Both the position numbers and the translations under genes were made by a program. From an uncultured Flavobacteriales bacterium (GTDB lineage: Bacteria; Bacteroidota; Bacteroidia; Flavobacteriales; Flavobacteriaceae): 43,856 nucleotides of DNA. Where the stretch lies: NCBI GenBank assembly GCA_913058295.1, contig CAJXRD010000025.1, forward strand, positions 1-43,856, read 5' to 3'. Positions 6,207-14,569 of this stretch are shown piece after piece (position 1 is the stretch's first letter; each line of letters starts with the position of its first letter). Below the pieces are notes generated by a model that worked only from the letters and a program-made list of their open reading frames with translations, did not search any database and was not told the origin of the DNA.

Positions 6207-8984
6207 TTAAATTTTCTCTGATAAATAGGATGCAGTAAGGGATTTTTTGTTTTTGGCAACTTCTTCCGGAGTGCCTTCTACCATTAATTCTCCGCCTTTT
6301 TCACCACCTTCTAAGCCAAGGTCTATTATATGATCTGCACATTTAACCAAATCCATATTATGTTCTACAACTATTACAGTATGGCCTTTATCTAATAAAG
6401 CGTAGAAAGAATTTAATAATTTATTGATGTCATGAAAATGCAAACCTGTTGTTGGTTCATCAAAAATAAAGAGTGCTTTGTCTTTGGTGTTTCCTTTCAC
6501 TAGAAAAGAAGCTAATTTAATTCGCTGTGCTTCCCCACCAGAAAGGGTAGAAGAACTTTGCCCTAATTTTACATAGCCAAGACCAACATCTTGTAATGGT
6601 TGTAATTTATTGAAAATCTTTTTTTGATCTTGTGACCTGAAAAATGCAATAGCATCATCAACCGTCATATGAAGAATGTCATGAATACTTTTCTCATGAA
6701 ACTGAACTTCTAATATTTCTTTCTTAAAGCGTTTTCCTTTACAGATATCACATTCTAGATGCACATCTGCCATAAATTGCATTTCGATAGTTACTTCGCC
6801 TTCTCCTTTACAATTTTCGCATCTTCCGCCATCCACATTAAATGAAAAATGCTTGGCTTTATATCCTCTAATATCCGATAGTTTTTGATTAGCATATAAA
6901 GCTCTTATGTCATCGTAAGCTTTTATATAGGTTACAGGATTAGATCTACTAGAACGACCTATAGGATTCTGATTTATGAATTCTACATTTTTTATATTTG
7001 AAAAATCTCCTTCTATACTTGTGAATTGTCCAGCTTTTTCTCCATAACCACCTATCTTTTTAAGCATTGCTGGATACAATATTTTTTTAACTAGAGTACT
7101 TTTTCCACTTCCAGAAACTCCAGTGATTGCTGTAAAACAGCCTAAAGGAAAGCTTACATCAATATTTTTAAGGTTGTTATGTCTAGCGCCAATTAATCTT
7201 ATAATGTTTTTTGAAGTCCTTCTTTTTTCAGGAACCTTAATAGAAAGATCGCCGTTGAGGTATTTAGCGGTAAGGGATTCCGATTTTAATATATCATTAT
7301 AAGTTCCAGTTGCTACAACTTCACCGCCAAAAGAACCCGCTTCGGGACCAATATCAATAATTTCATCTGCTTCTTTCATTATATCCTCATCATGTTCCAC
7401 AACGATAACTGTATTCCCCAAATCACGTAATGATTTTAATACGGTGATTAAGCGTTCTGTATCTTTTGGATGTAATCCAATACTTGGTTCATCAAGAATG
7501 TACATAGAACCTACCAAACTACTCCCGAGAGAGGTTGCAAGGTTGATACGTTGTGATTCTCCACCAGAAAGTGTATTCGATTTCCTGTTTAAGGTTAAAT
7601 AACTTAAACCAACATCTATTAAAAAGGATAGGCGATTATTGATTTCTATTAATAATCGTTTGGCAATTTTTTGATCGTATTTATTTAATTCTAAATTTTT
7701 AAAGAATAAGGCTGCTTTATCTAAAGGCAACTCTACTAATTCTTGGATGGAAGTTCCACCAACCTTTACATAACTAGCTTCAGGTCTTAATCTTTTTCCT
7801 TTACAAGTACTGCATTTAGTTTTTCCACGATAACGGGAAAGCATTACTCGATTCTGTATTTTATAACTTTTAGATTCTAAAAAAGCAAAGAAATCGTTTA
7901 ATCCTTCAAAATGTTCATTACCATCCCAAACTAATTGTTTTTGTTCTTCGCTTAGTTCAAACCAGGGTTTGTGAATTGGAAAATCAAATTTATAGGCACT
8001 ATTTACCAATTGATCTCTATACCAACTCATAGATTCTCCACGCCAAGGAAAAATAGCATTTTCAAATACAGATAATGCCGTATTTGGTACAACCAAATCA
8101 GAGTCAATCCCAATTACATCCCCATATCCTTCACATTTTGGACAAGCCCCATAAGGATTATTAAAACTAAATAAATGTACGTTAGGTTCAAAGAAAACCA
8201 TTCCATCAGCTTCAAAACGATTGTTAAACTCTTTGGTAACATTATCGGAAAGGGATTCAATATATAATTCTCCTTTTCCTTCAAAAAAGGCAATTTCCAT
8301 CGCATCTGCTAAACGATTGTAAAAATCTTCATCCTCTTTAGTTATGATTCGGTCAATAACTAATTGTAGGTTTTTAGGAATTGATTTTCCTTTTAATTCA
8401 TCAATTCTAAGTACAGAATCATCAAACTTAATACGAGCATAACCCTGTTGCGCTAAAGCTTGTAACTTATTTTCCATAGTCCTTCCTTCTTCTAAATGAA
8501 TAGGGGCTAGGAGTAATAATTTTTCACCACTTGGAAATTGTTTTATAAAGTTGATAACATCTGTAATGGAATCTTTTTTTACTTCCTTACCAGAAATAGG
8601 AGAAAAGGTTTTGCCAACTCGTGTGTATAATAATTTAAAATAATCATATATCTCTGTAGAAGTCCCCACAGTAGAGCGAGGATTGGTAGAATTAACTTTT
8701 TGTTCTATAGCTATCGCTGGTGAAATTCCTTTTATAGAATCGACCTTAGGTTTGTTTAGTCTTCCTAAAAATTGTCTTGCATAGGAAGATAAGCTTTCCA
8801 CATACCTTCTTTGTCCTTCTGCATATAAGGTGTCAAATGCCAAACTTGATTTTCCACTTCCTGACAATCCTGTAATAACGACTAACTTATTTCTAGGTAT
8901 TGCTACAGAAATATTTTTTAGATTATGCAATTTTGCTCCTTGAATAAGGATGTATTCTTTTGTGTCTAGAGTGTCGAAATTCAA
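6207..8984 (-). CDS. uvrA: Excinuclease ABC subunit UvrA
   Basis: Damage-recognition ATPase of nucleotide excision repair, which acts as a dimer and loads UvrB. It is 925 aa, close to the usual 940. Visible parts: first Walker A GLSGSGKSS (39-47) with the UvrA hallmark RRYVESLSSYARQFLG; ABC signature LSGGESQRINLA; second Walker A GVSGSGKSTLVKK; second signature LSGGEAQRIKLA; and Walker B regions MYILDEPSIGLH and LFIFDEPTTGLH. The C-terminal zinc module is complete (CENCKGEGE ... CDICKGKRF). The N-terminal module is incomplete: CPKC at 281-284 is present, but the preceding CxxC expected near 255-262 is replaced by residues without Cys (FEADGMVFFEPN). A second uvrA elsewhere in the genome is possible. 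The gene has its own -7 element and stands alone. Confidence 0.97.
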   Translation of the reverse strand: MNFDTLDTKEYILIQGAKLHNLKNISVAIPRNKLVVITGLSGSGKSSLAFDTLYAEGQRRYVESLSSYARQFLGRLNKPKVDSIKGISPAIAIEQKVNSTNPRSTVGTSTEIYDYFKLLYTRVGKTFSPISGKEVKKDSITDVINFIKQFPSGEKLLLLAPIHLEEGRTMENKLQALAQQGYARIKFDDSVLRIDELKGKSIPKNLQLVIDRIITKEDEDFYNRLADAMEIAFFEGKGELYIESLSDNVTKEFNNRFEADGMVFFEPNVHLFSFNNPYGACPKCEGYGDVIGIDSDLVVPNTALSVFENAIFPWRGESMSWYRDQLVNSAYKFDFPIHKPWFELSEEQKQLVWDGNEHFEGLNDFFAFLESKSYKIQNRVMLSRYRGKTKCSTCKGKRLRPEASYVKVGGTSIQELVELPLDKAALFFKNLELNKYDQKIAKRLLIEINNRLSFLIDVGLSYLTLNRKSNTLSGGESQRINLATSLGSSLVGSMYILDEPSIGLHPKDTERLITVLKSLRDLGNTVIVVEHDEDIMKEADEIIDIGPEAGSFGGEVVATGTYNDILKSESLTAKYLNGDLSIKVPEKRRTSKNIIRLIGARHNNLKNIDVSFPLGCFTAITGVSGSGKSTLVKKILYPAMLKKIGGYGEKAGQFTSIEGDFSNIKNVEFINQNPIGRSSRSNPVTYIKAYDDIRALYANQKLSDIRGYKAKHFSFNVDGGRCENCKGEGEVTIEMQFMADVHLECDICKGKRFKKEILEVQFHEKSIHDILHMTVDDAIAFFRSQDQKKIFNKLQPLQDVGLGYVKLGQSSSTLSGGEAQRIKLASFLVKGNTKDKALFIFDEPTTGLHFHDINKLLNSFYALLDKGHTVIVVEHNMDLVKCADHIIDLGLEGGEKGGELMVEGTPEEVAKNKKSLTASYLSEKI

Positions 8985-9015
8985 TTTTATGGTATAAGAT
9001 TTACTTTGGAAAGCG

Positions 9016-9023
9016 CAAAGATA
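9016..9023 (-). promoter_or_regulatory. Candidate uvrA promoter, -7 element
   Basis: The minus strand reads TATCTTTG, a full match to the Bacteroidota -7 consensus TAnnTTTG, 32 nt before the uvrA ATG. The -33 region is only T-rich, with no clear TTG. Confidence 0.45.
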
Positions 9024-9235
9024 CTACTTAGATTTAGAGTATAAAAAAAGCCTATCTATATTTTTTTTGGAGAAAAAACCCACTTTTTTTTGCATTTGTT
9101 AATACTTTGTTATTATATTTACCCTCACAAGCATAGTAATTTAAAAATTATAGCCTATAGCATAATAATACTTTTTAAAATAATTTAAGACTGAACAACC
9201 TATATTATTGGGTGTTTACCTATAAAAGTACTGTT

Positions 9236-9820
9236 ATGATAGATAAAAAAATTACAGATGCACAGCTTGTTAGTGCATATATGAAAGGCGATGAATCTTC
9301 AATTAGCGAATTAATCACTCGTCACAAACAAAGAATTTACAGTTTTATTTACTCAAAGGTTTACGATAGAGATGTTGCAGAAGACATTTTTCAGGATACT
9401 TTTATTAAAGTAATTAATACCTTAAAAAGAGGAGCGTATAATGAAGAAGGAAAATTTATTCCTTGGGTAATGCGTATTTCTCATAATTTGGTAATAGATC
9501 ACTTTAGAAAGAATAATAGGATGCCTAAATTTGAAAATAATACCGATTTTAATATTTTTTCGGTGCTATCGGATAATTCTTTAAATGCTGAAAAAGAAAT
9601 GATTAAGGGACAGGTTGAAAAGGATGTACGAAGGATCATCCAAGAACTGCCAGAAGATCAAAAAGAAGTCCTTATCATGCGGATTTACAAAGAAATGAGT
9701 TTTAAAGATATTAGTGAACAAACAGGAGTAAGTATAAATACTGCCTTAGGTAGAATGCGTTATGCACTTATTAATTTGCGTAAAGTAATTGATAAACATA
9801 ACATTGTGTTGACTAATTAG
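9236..9820 (+). CDS. RNA polymerase sigma-70 factor, ECF-like
   Basis: A 194-aa sigma factor with region 2 (LISRYxxR-like segment and EDIFQDTFIKVI) and region 4 (LPEDQKEVLIMRIYKEMSFKD, then the helix-turn-helix SINTALGRMRYALINLRK). It would direct core RNA polymerase to a dedicated promoter set; its regulon is not visible. I place the start at the ATG at 9236 (MIDKKITDAQL), the form I recall for relatives; the reading frame extends upstream to a GTG at 9212 that adds eight unconserved residues. No anti-sigma factor gene follows. Instead a 50-aa conserved small ORF lies 60 nt downstream, with a terminator after it, so the pair is probably one transcript. Confidence 0.92.
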   Translation: MIDKKITDAQLVSAYMKGDESSISELITRHKQRIYSFIYSKVYDRDVAEDIFQDTFIKVINTLKRGAYNEEGKFIPWVMRISHNLVIDHFRKNNRMPKFENNTDFNIFSVLSDNSLNAEKEMIKGQVEKDVRRIIQELPEDQKEVLIMRIYKEMSFKDISEQTGVSINTALGRMRYALINLRKVIDKHNIVLTN

Positions 9821-9880
9821 TACAATAATAAATAATTTGCTGCGTTAATAGATAACATTAACCTCAAAAACAGCAATTAT

Positions 9881-10033
9881 ATGCAAAAAATGTACTCTAA
9901 AACCTCACGTTCGGAGCACGTGAATAAAAACATGACTCCAAAGGAAGAAACCATTAAATTTCTTCTGGATTATTCAAAGGCTTTAAGTGTTATAGATTAT
10001 AATAAATTGAAGTTTGAAGCACTTCTAAACTAA
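9881..10033 (+). CDS. Small conserved protein downstream of the sigma factor
   Basis: A 50-aa ORF starting MQKMYSKTSRSEHVNKNMTP and ending SVIDYNKLKFEALLN. It is charged, with no signal or membrane helix and a probably helical C-terminal half (KEETIKFLLDYSKALSVIDY). It lies between the sigma factor stop and a strong terminator, so the two look co-transcribed. I believe the same short ORF follows this sigma factor in other Flavobacteriaceae, which would argue for selection on the peptide. Function unknown; a small regulator of the sigma factor is only a guess. Confidence 0.7.
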   Translation: MQKMYSKTSRSEHVNKNMTPKEETIKFLLDYSKALSVIDYNKLKFEALLN

Positions 10034-10040
10034 ACTTTGG

Positions 10041-10074
10041 AAAAACCTCGAAAGAAATTTCGAGGTTTTTTTTT
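10041..10074. terminator. Bidirectional Rho-independent terminator
   Basis: Stem AAAACCTCGAAA / TTTCGAGGTTTT with a 3-nt loop, followed by a run of nine T on the plus strand. On the minus strand the same stem follows the nth stop by a few bases and runs into TTTTT. It serves the convergent sigma-factor unit and nth. Confidence 0.9.
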
Positions 10075-10076
10075 AT

Positions 10077-10733
10077 CTATTTTTTATTTTTCAAATAATC
10101 TTTAATTACTGTTTTTCTTCCAATTGTATTTGTAATAATATCTTTATCTAAATCCCATCCTCTTGCAGGAGAATATAACCTTCCGTAGAATATAATCTGA
10201 AGATGTAACTTATTCCAAAGATCTTTTGGAAATAATCTTTTGGCATCTTTTTCAGTTTGCACCACATTTTTTCCATTTGTAAAACCCCAACGGAACATTA
10301 ACCTATGAATATGTGTGTCTACTGGAAAAGCAGGAATATTAAATGCTTGAGCCATTACAACACTTGCAGTTTTATGTCCCACAGCAGGTAAAGATTCTAA
10401 TGCCTCATAGGTGTTAGGCACTTCTCCATTATATTTATCGATTAATATTTTAGACAAACCGTGTATTCCTTTAGATTTCATAGGAGATAGTCCTACAGGT
10501 CTTATTATATCTCTTATTTCTTCAACTGTAAGTTTTATCATATCATATGGATTGTCAGCGATTCCAAATAATATAGGGGTAATTTTATTTACACCCTTAT
10601 CTGTACTTTGAGCAGAAAGTAATACTGCTATAAGTAGGGTATAGGGATCTTTATGTTCTAGAGGGATAGGAGTCTCTGGGAATAAATCATTTAAAGTTTG
10701 AATTGTGAATTCTACCTTTTCTTGTTTTGTCAT
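10077..10733 (-). CDS. nth: Endonuclease III-like DNA glycosylase/AP lyase lacking the Fe-S cluster
   Basis: Base-excision repair glycosylase of the HhH-GPD family (218 aa). The helix-hairpin-helix LPAVGHKTASVV carries the catalytic lysine (K121). The catalytic aspartate is in FPVDTHIHR (D139). The AQSTD loop typical of Nth is present (AVLLSAQSTDKGVN). The C-terminus, where Nth normally carries the CX6CX2CX5C [4Fe-4S] ligands, reads FYGRLYSPARGWDLDKDIIT and has no cysteine; the whole protein is cysteine-free. I chose the ATG at 10733 (MTKQEKVEFT), because the 14 residues upstream in frame overlap the promoter. Expected substrates are oxidised pyrimidines. Confidence 0.92.
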   Translation of the reverse strand: MTKQEKVEFTIQTLNDLFPETPIPLEHKDPYTLLIAVLLSAQSTDKGVNKITPILFGIADNPYDMIKLTVEEIRDIIRPVGLSPMKSKGIHGLSKILIDKYNGEVPNTYEALESLPAVGHKTASVVMAQAFNIPAFPVDTHIHRLMFRWGFTNGKNVVQTEKDAKRLFPKDLWNKLHLQIIFYGRLYSPARGWDLDKDIITNTIGRKTVIKDYLKNKK

Positions 10734-10749
10734 TTTACGTACTTTTACA

Positions 10750-10757
10750 CAAAAATA
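10750..10757 (-). promoter_or_regulatory. Candidate nth promoter, -7 element
   Basis: The minus strand reads TATTTTTG (TAnnTTTG), 17 nt before the nth ATG at 10733. The leader would be only ~10 nt. No clear -33 element. Confidence 0.4.
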
Positions 10758-10852
10758 GAGAAATGAAACGAGCATGCTAAAAAGTTTATCATTTATTGGA
10801 ATTATAAATAGCGAACAGCATGTGTTACCTATAATAAATATAACTTAAGCAC

Positions 10853-11308
10853 ATGAAAACATTAAAAGCAGGGGATAAGGTTCCAAATTTTAAAGGGAAA
10901 GATCAAGATGGAAATATTATATCTTTTTCAGATTATAAAGGAAAACGATTAATTGTTTTTTTCTACCCTAAAGCTAGTACCCCTGGCTGTACTGTAGAAG
11001 CATGTAATTTGAGAGATAATTATAAATTACTACAAGATGAAGGTTATGAGCTTTTAGGAGTTAGTGCAGATAGCCAAAAAAGACAAACAAATTTTAGAAA
11101 TAAATACGAATTTCCATTTCCTTTATTAGCGGATGAAGACAAAGAAGTAATAAATACTTTTGGTGTTTGGGGGCTTAAAAAGTTTATGGGTAGAGAATAT
11201 GACGGTATTCACCGGAAAACATTTATCATTAATGAAAAAGGTTTAGTTGAAACAGTTATAGATAAAGTGAAGACAAAGCTCCATGCAGATCAAATTTTAA
11301 ACCCTTAA
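10853..11308 (+). CDS. bcp: Thioredoxin-dependent thiol peroxidase (Bcp/PrxQ)
   Basis: A 151-aa atypical 2-Cys peroxiredoxin that reduces hydrogen peroxide and organic hydroperoxides with thioredoxin as reductant. The peroxidatic Cys46 lies in TPGCTVEAC, with the PrxQ-type resolving Cys51 five residues later. The thioredoxin-fold strand LIVFFYPKAS and the conserved Arg region (FGVWGLKKFMGREYDGIHRKTF) are present. Cytoplasmic, no signal peptide. It is divergent from nth, and its stop codon overlaps that of the convergent gene at 11305. Confidence 0.95.
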   Translation: MKTLKAGDKVPNFKGKDQDGNIISFSDYKGKRLIVFFYPKASTPGCTVEACNLRDNYKLLQDEGYELLGVSADSQKRQTNFRNKYEFPFPLLADEDKEVINTFGVWGLKKFMGREYDGIHRKTFIINEKGLVETVIDKVKTKLHADQILNP

Positions 11309-12759
11309 GATTTTTTAGCAGATCTCCTTGCTGAATACCCAAATAATCGTTTGCTTTTAATTATTTCGGAAACACCAGCTGGAAGCATTTCTTCCCATCC
11401 ATCTTCTCCAACAGCAATCTTTTTAAGAACATTTCTGGATAAAATATCTAAAATATCTGGATTGAAATCTTGGATATCAAGCATTTTTCCATTGTATTTA
11501 AAGAATTTATATAACTCTTTCATACGAGGATGCACTTTTAAATTTTCACTAGTAAGTAATTCTTCCGTTTTATGATTTTTAAGTGGGTATAAATACACTT
11601 TTAAATCCTTAAAGAATAACTTCCCAAATGCTTCTAAAATACCACCACTTAAATGTCTATAATATTTTTCATCAAATATTTCAATTAAATTGTAGACACC
11701 CATAGCTAATGCCATTCTAGACTTGGTGTATTCAGAGAAATATTCAACCAACTTATAATATTCTTGAAAGTTGGTAATCATTACATTCTGTCCCAAAGAA
11801 CAAAGTAATTCAGCTCTATCTAAAAAATCACGTTCGTTAATTTCTCCTTCAGCTCTTAAATTGGCTAAAGTGATTTCAAAAATCACTTTTGTTTTTTTCT
11901 TATCGACAGTTTTCTCTTTAAAAAAGAGTTCTTGTGCCTTCTCATACATATCCATATTCACTTTAGTAACTGGTCTAAAGCTCCCTCTAAGGGCTAGAAT
12001 ATTTTTTTTATATAATTCCTGTGCTGGTAATAAGTTATTTCCGTCAGGTCCAAACATAACTGCATTAGTCATTTCGTTTTTTACCAGTTGTAAACTCATT
12101 AATCTATTGTCTACATAGGTAAACCTAGAACCAGAGAAATTAATCATATCAATTTCTATCTGATCTTTTTCAATATTGTCATATAATGATTTTACAATTT
12201 CCTTTGGATTATCATGCATATAAAACCCACCAAAAATTAGATTAACTCCTAATATTCCTAAAGTTTCTTGTTGTGATTGTGCATTGGTTTGTTTGAATCT
12301 AATGTGGATTATAATTTCATTATATCCTTCTAAAGGATCCAATTGAAATTTTACTCCAACCCATCCATGCCCTTTAAACTTTTTTGAAAAGTCTATAGTT
12401 GCTACGGTATTGGCATAAGAGAAAAATAATTTTTCTGGATGTTTCTGTCTGCTCAATCTATCTTCCATGAGTTCTATCTCATAGGAAAGCATATTTTTTA
12501 ATCGAGGTTGAGTGACATAACGACCATCCGTTTCAATTCCATAAATCGCATCAGAAAAATCTTTATCGTAAGCAGACATTGCCTTTGCGATGGTTCCAGA
12601 AGCTCCTCCAGCCCTGAAAAAGTTACGTACAGTTTCTTGACCTGCGCCAATTTCTGCAAAAGTTCCGTAAATGTTTTCGTTAAGGTTAATTTGTAAAGCT
12701 TTTTGCTTGATGGTCAAAACTTTACTTATTTCTTTATCCCCTTTTAATCTTACTGACAT
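11305..12759 (-). CDS. Conserved cytoplasmic protein of unknown function
   Basis: A 484-aa protein with no signal peptide or membrane helix. It starts MSVRLKGDKEISKVLTIKQK, then ENIYGTFAEIGAGQETVRNF, and ends in a basic tail (SKRLFGYSARRSAKKS). I recognise the type as conserved in Flavobacteriaceae; relatives are often mislabelled as TonB-dependent receptor or nicotinate-nucleotide adenylyltransferase, and neither fits: there is no signal peptide, plug or barrel, and no HIGH-type nucleotidyltransferase motif that I can see. The function is open. It lies downstream of the pnt operon but is cut off by a terminator. Its stop codon overlaps that of bcp (convergent). Confidence 0.8.
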   Translation of the reverse strand: MSVRLKGDKEISKVLTIKQKALQINLNENIYGTFAEIGAGQETVRNFFRAGGASGTIAKAMSAYDKDFSDAIYGIETDGRYVTQPRLKNMLSYEIELMEDRLSRQKHPEKLFFSYANTVATIDFSKKFKGHGWVGVKFQLDPLEGYNEIIIHIRFKQTNAQSQQETLGILGVNLIFGGFYMHDNPKEIVKSLYDNIEKDQIEIDMINFSGSRFTYVDNRLMSLQLVKNEMTNAVMFGPDGNNLLPAQELYKKNILALRGSFRPVTKVNMDMYEKAQELFFKEKTVDKKKTKVIFEITLANLRAEGEINERDFLDRAELLCSLGQNVMITNFQEYYKLVEYFSEYTKSRMALAMGVYNLIEIFDEKYYRHLSGGILEAFGKLFFKDLKVYLYPLKNHKTEELLTSENLKVHPRMKELYKFFKYNGKMLDIQDFNPDILDILSRNVLKKIAVGEDGWEEMLPAGVSEIIKSKRLFGYSARRSAKKS

Positions 12760-12812
12760 GGCAATTTTTTATTTAAAACAAAAGTATAAAAAAAATAAAG
12801 TTATTTAGTAAT

Positions 12813-12845
12813 AAAAAAGCCATTTCATTTACTGAAATAGCTTTT
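12813..12845 (-). terminator. Terminator of the pnt operon
   Basis: On the minus strand the stem AAAAGCTATTTCA / TGAAATGGCTTTT (one U-G pair) runs into a T-rich tract, 22 nt after the pntB stop. The mismatch is a wobble only on the minus-strand RNA, which supports that direction. Confidence 0.8.
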
Positions 12846-12867
12846 GTTTTAACGAAAATAATTTTCT

Positions 12868-14259
12868 TTACATTCCTTTTAATTCAGATATTAAAGATTG
12901 TATTATTGCTTTTGCATCACCAAATAACATGGAAGTTTTTTGATTAAAGAATAATTCATTTTCGATTCCTGCATAACCAGGCTTCATACTTCTTTTATTA
13001 ATGATGATCTGTTTTGCATTTTCAACATCTAAAATTGGCATTCCGTAAATTGGAGAAGAAGGGTCGTTATGTGCTGCAGGATTAACAACATCATTTGCTC
13101 CAATAACTAGAACTACATCGGTATTTGCAAATTCTGGGTTCACATCTTCCATTTCTGCTAATTTTTCATATTCCACACTTGTTTCAGCCAATAAAACATT
13201 CATGTGCCCGGGCATTCTTCCAGCTACTGGATGTATTGCATATTTAACTTCAATACCTTTTTTTTCTAATAATTGTTCTAACTCATGAATTGCATGTTGT
13301 GCTTGAGCAACAGCTAATCCATAACCTGGAACTATAATTACTCTTTGTGAATAATTCATCAATATTGCAACATCACTAACAGATGCTTTTTTAACACTTC
13401 CTTTTATAGTACTTGAACCTTCTCCAGTGGTTAAGTCTGTATCTCCAAATCCGCCAAAAATTACATTAACTAAGGACCTATTCATTGCATTACACATCGC
13501 GAAGGTTAAAATAGTTCCCGCAGAACCTACTAATATACCTCCGGTTAGCATTACCATATTTCCATATAAAAAACCTCCAAGTGCAGCTGCTAATCCTGTA
13601 AATGAATTTAAGAGGGATATTACAACAGGCATATCTGCTCCTCCAATAGGTAATACAAATAAAACTCCATAGGCTAATGCCCCAAAAAATAAAATGTATA
13701 AATAAAGTTGACTACTAGATCCTGACCAAGCGATATATGCTGAAAAGAGAATTAAAACTATAAATATTAAATTGTTTACTAAGTTATATTTCGGAAATCG
13801 AAAAGGTTTATTAATGGTTCCATTGAGTTTTGCCCAAGCTATCATACTTCCTGAAAAAGAAATACTACCAATGATAATACCTGCAAGTATTGTAATTATA
13901 GATAGAGTTTCTCCATTATAATGATGGAACTCAATCAAGCCTATTAATGCAGCACTTGCACCACCCATACCATTAAATATGGATACCAACTCTGGCATTT
14001 TTGTCATCGCTACTTTCTTAGCAACAAGCCAACCAATTAGAGTTCCTAAAAGAATTGCAATTCCAATAAGGGAATAGATAAGTGTTGGTATTTCTCCATT
14101 ATATAAAAAAATGGTTCCTAATATTGCAATGGTCATACCGCCAGCAGCAATAAGATTACCTCTTCTTGCAGTTTCTGGATTTCCTAACATCTTTAAACCT
14201 AAAATATATGTTATAGATGCAATGAGATAAATAATTTCGAGACTAAATTGATATTCCAT
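12868..14259 (-). CDS. pntB: NAD(P) transhydrogenase subunit beta
   Basis: Membrane and NADP(H)-binding subunit of the proton-translocating transhydrogenase, which uses the proton gradient to reduce NADP+ with NADH. It is 463 aa, the usual size. The N-terminal ~280 residues hold eight or nine hydrophobic helices (domain II). The C-terminal domain III has VIIVPGYGLAVAQAQHAIHE, the NADP-binding fingerprint, with HPVAGRMPGHMNVLLAE, VLVIGANDVVNP and KRSMKPGYAGIENELF, all hallmarks of PntB. Its ATG overlaps the stop of pntAB (TAATG), which implies translational coupling. Confidence 0.97.
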   Translation of the reverse strand: MEYQFSLEIIYLIASITYILGLKMLGNPETARRGNLIAAGGMTIAILGTIFLYNGEIPTLIYSLIGIAILLGTLIGWLVAKKVAMTKMPELVSIFNGMGGASAALIGLIEFHHYNGETLSIITILAGIIIGSISFSGSMIAWAKLNGTINKPFRFPKYNLVNNLIFIVLILFSAYIAWSGSSSQLYLYILFFGALAYGVLFVLPIGGADMPVVISLLNSFTGLAAALGGFLYGNMVMLTGGILVGSAGTILTFAMCNAMNRSLVNVIFGGFGDTDLTTGEGSSTIKGSVKKASVSDVAILMNYSQRVIIVPGYGLAVAQAQHAIHELEQLLEKKGIEVKYAIHPVAGRMPGHMNVLLAETSVEYEKLAEMEDVNPEFANTDVVLVIGANDVVNPAAHNDPSSPIYGMPILDVENAKQIIINKRSMKPGYAGIENELFFNQKTSMLFGDAKAIIQSLISELKGM

Positions 14260-14567
14260 TATTTTTTCTTTTTAAACATTTCTAACATTCGATCGGTTAC
14301 AACAAATCCACCTATTACGTTTAAAGTACCAAGTAATACAGCTACAAAACCTAGTGATAATGCCAATATATTATCTGGTTCCGAACCTAACATTACTAAA
14401 ATTGCACCTATGACCACAACACCATGTATGGCATTCGCTCCAGACATTAATGGGGTGTGTAAAACAGCGGGAACGTGCCCTATAACTTCAACTCCAACAA
14501 ATATCATTAATATGACGATATATATCATTTGAAGGTTATTGCTAATAAAATCTAATAATTCAGTCAT
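14259..14567 (-). CDS. pntAB: NAD(P) transhydrogenase subunit alpha part 2 (membrane)
   Basis: A 102-aa membrane piece of the alpha subunit, separate here as in Rhodospirillum-type three-gene transhydrogenases. Three hydrophobic helices are clear (IYIVILMIFVGVEVI, GVVVIGAILVML, LALSLGFVAVLLGTLNVI). The conserved sequence VPAVLHTPLMSGANAIHGVV, diagnostic of this subunit, joins helices one and two. It ends in a lysine-rich tail. It lies 2 nt after pntAA and overlaps pntB. Confidence 0.96.
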   Translation of the reverse strand: MTELLDFISNNLQMIYIVILMIFVGVEVIGHVPAVLHTPLMSGANAIHGVVVIGAILVMLGSEPDNILALSLGFVAVLLGTLNVIGGFVVTDRMLEMFKKKK

Positions 14568-14569
14568 AT

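Noticed and set aside
9090-9125. TTTG ... TATATTTA-like promoter before the sigma factor.
   Set aside because: The spacing is about 15 nt, shorter than usual, and the last base of the -7 element does not match.
9212-9235. GTG start eight codons upstream for the sigma factor.
   Set aside because: The ATG at 9236 gives the N-terminus I recall for relatives; the extra residues are unlike the family.
10734-10775. Fourteen extra in-frame codons at the nth 5' end (the only ones containing Cys).
   Set aside because: They overlap the candidate -7 element, and MTKQEK at 10733 is the natural start.
11305-12759. Annotation as TonB-dependent receptor or nicotinate-nucleotide adenylyltransferase.
   Set aside because: No signal peptide, plug, barrel or nucleotidyltransferase motif is visible; these labels look like propagated errors.
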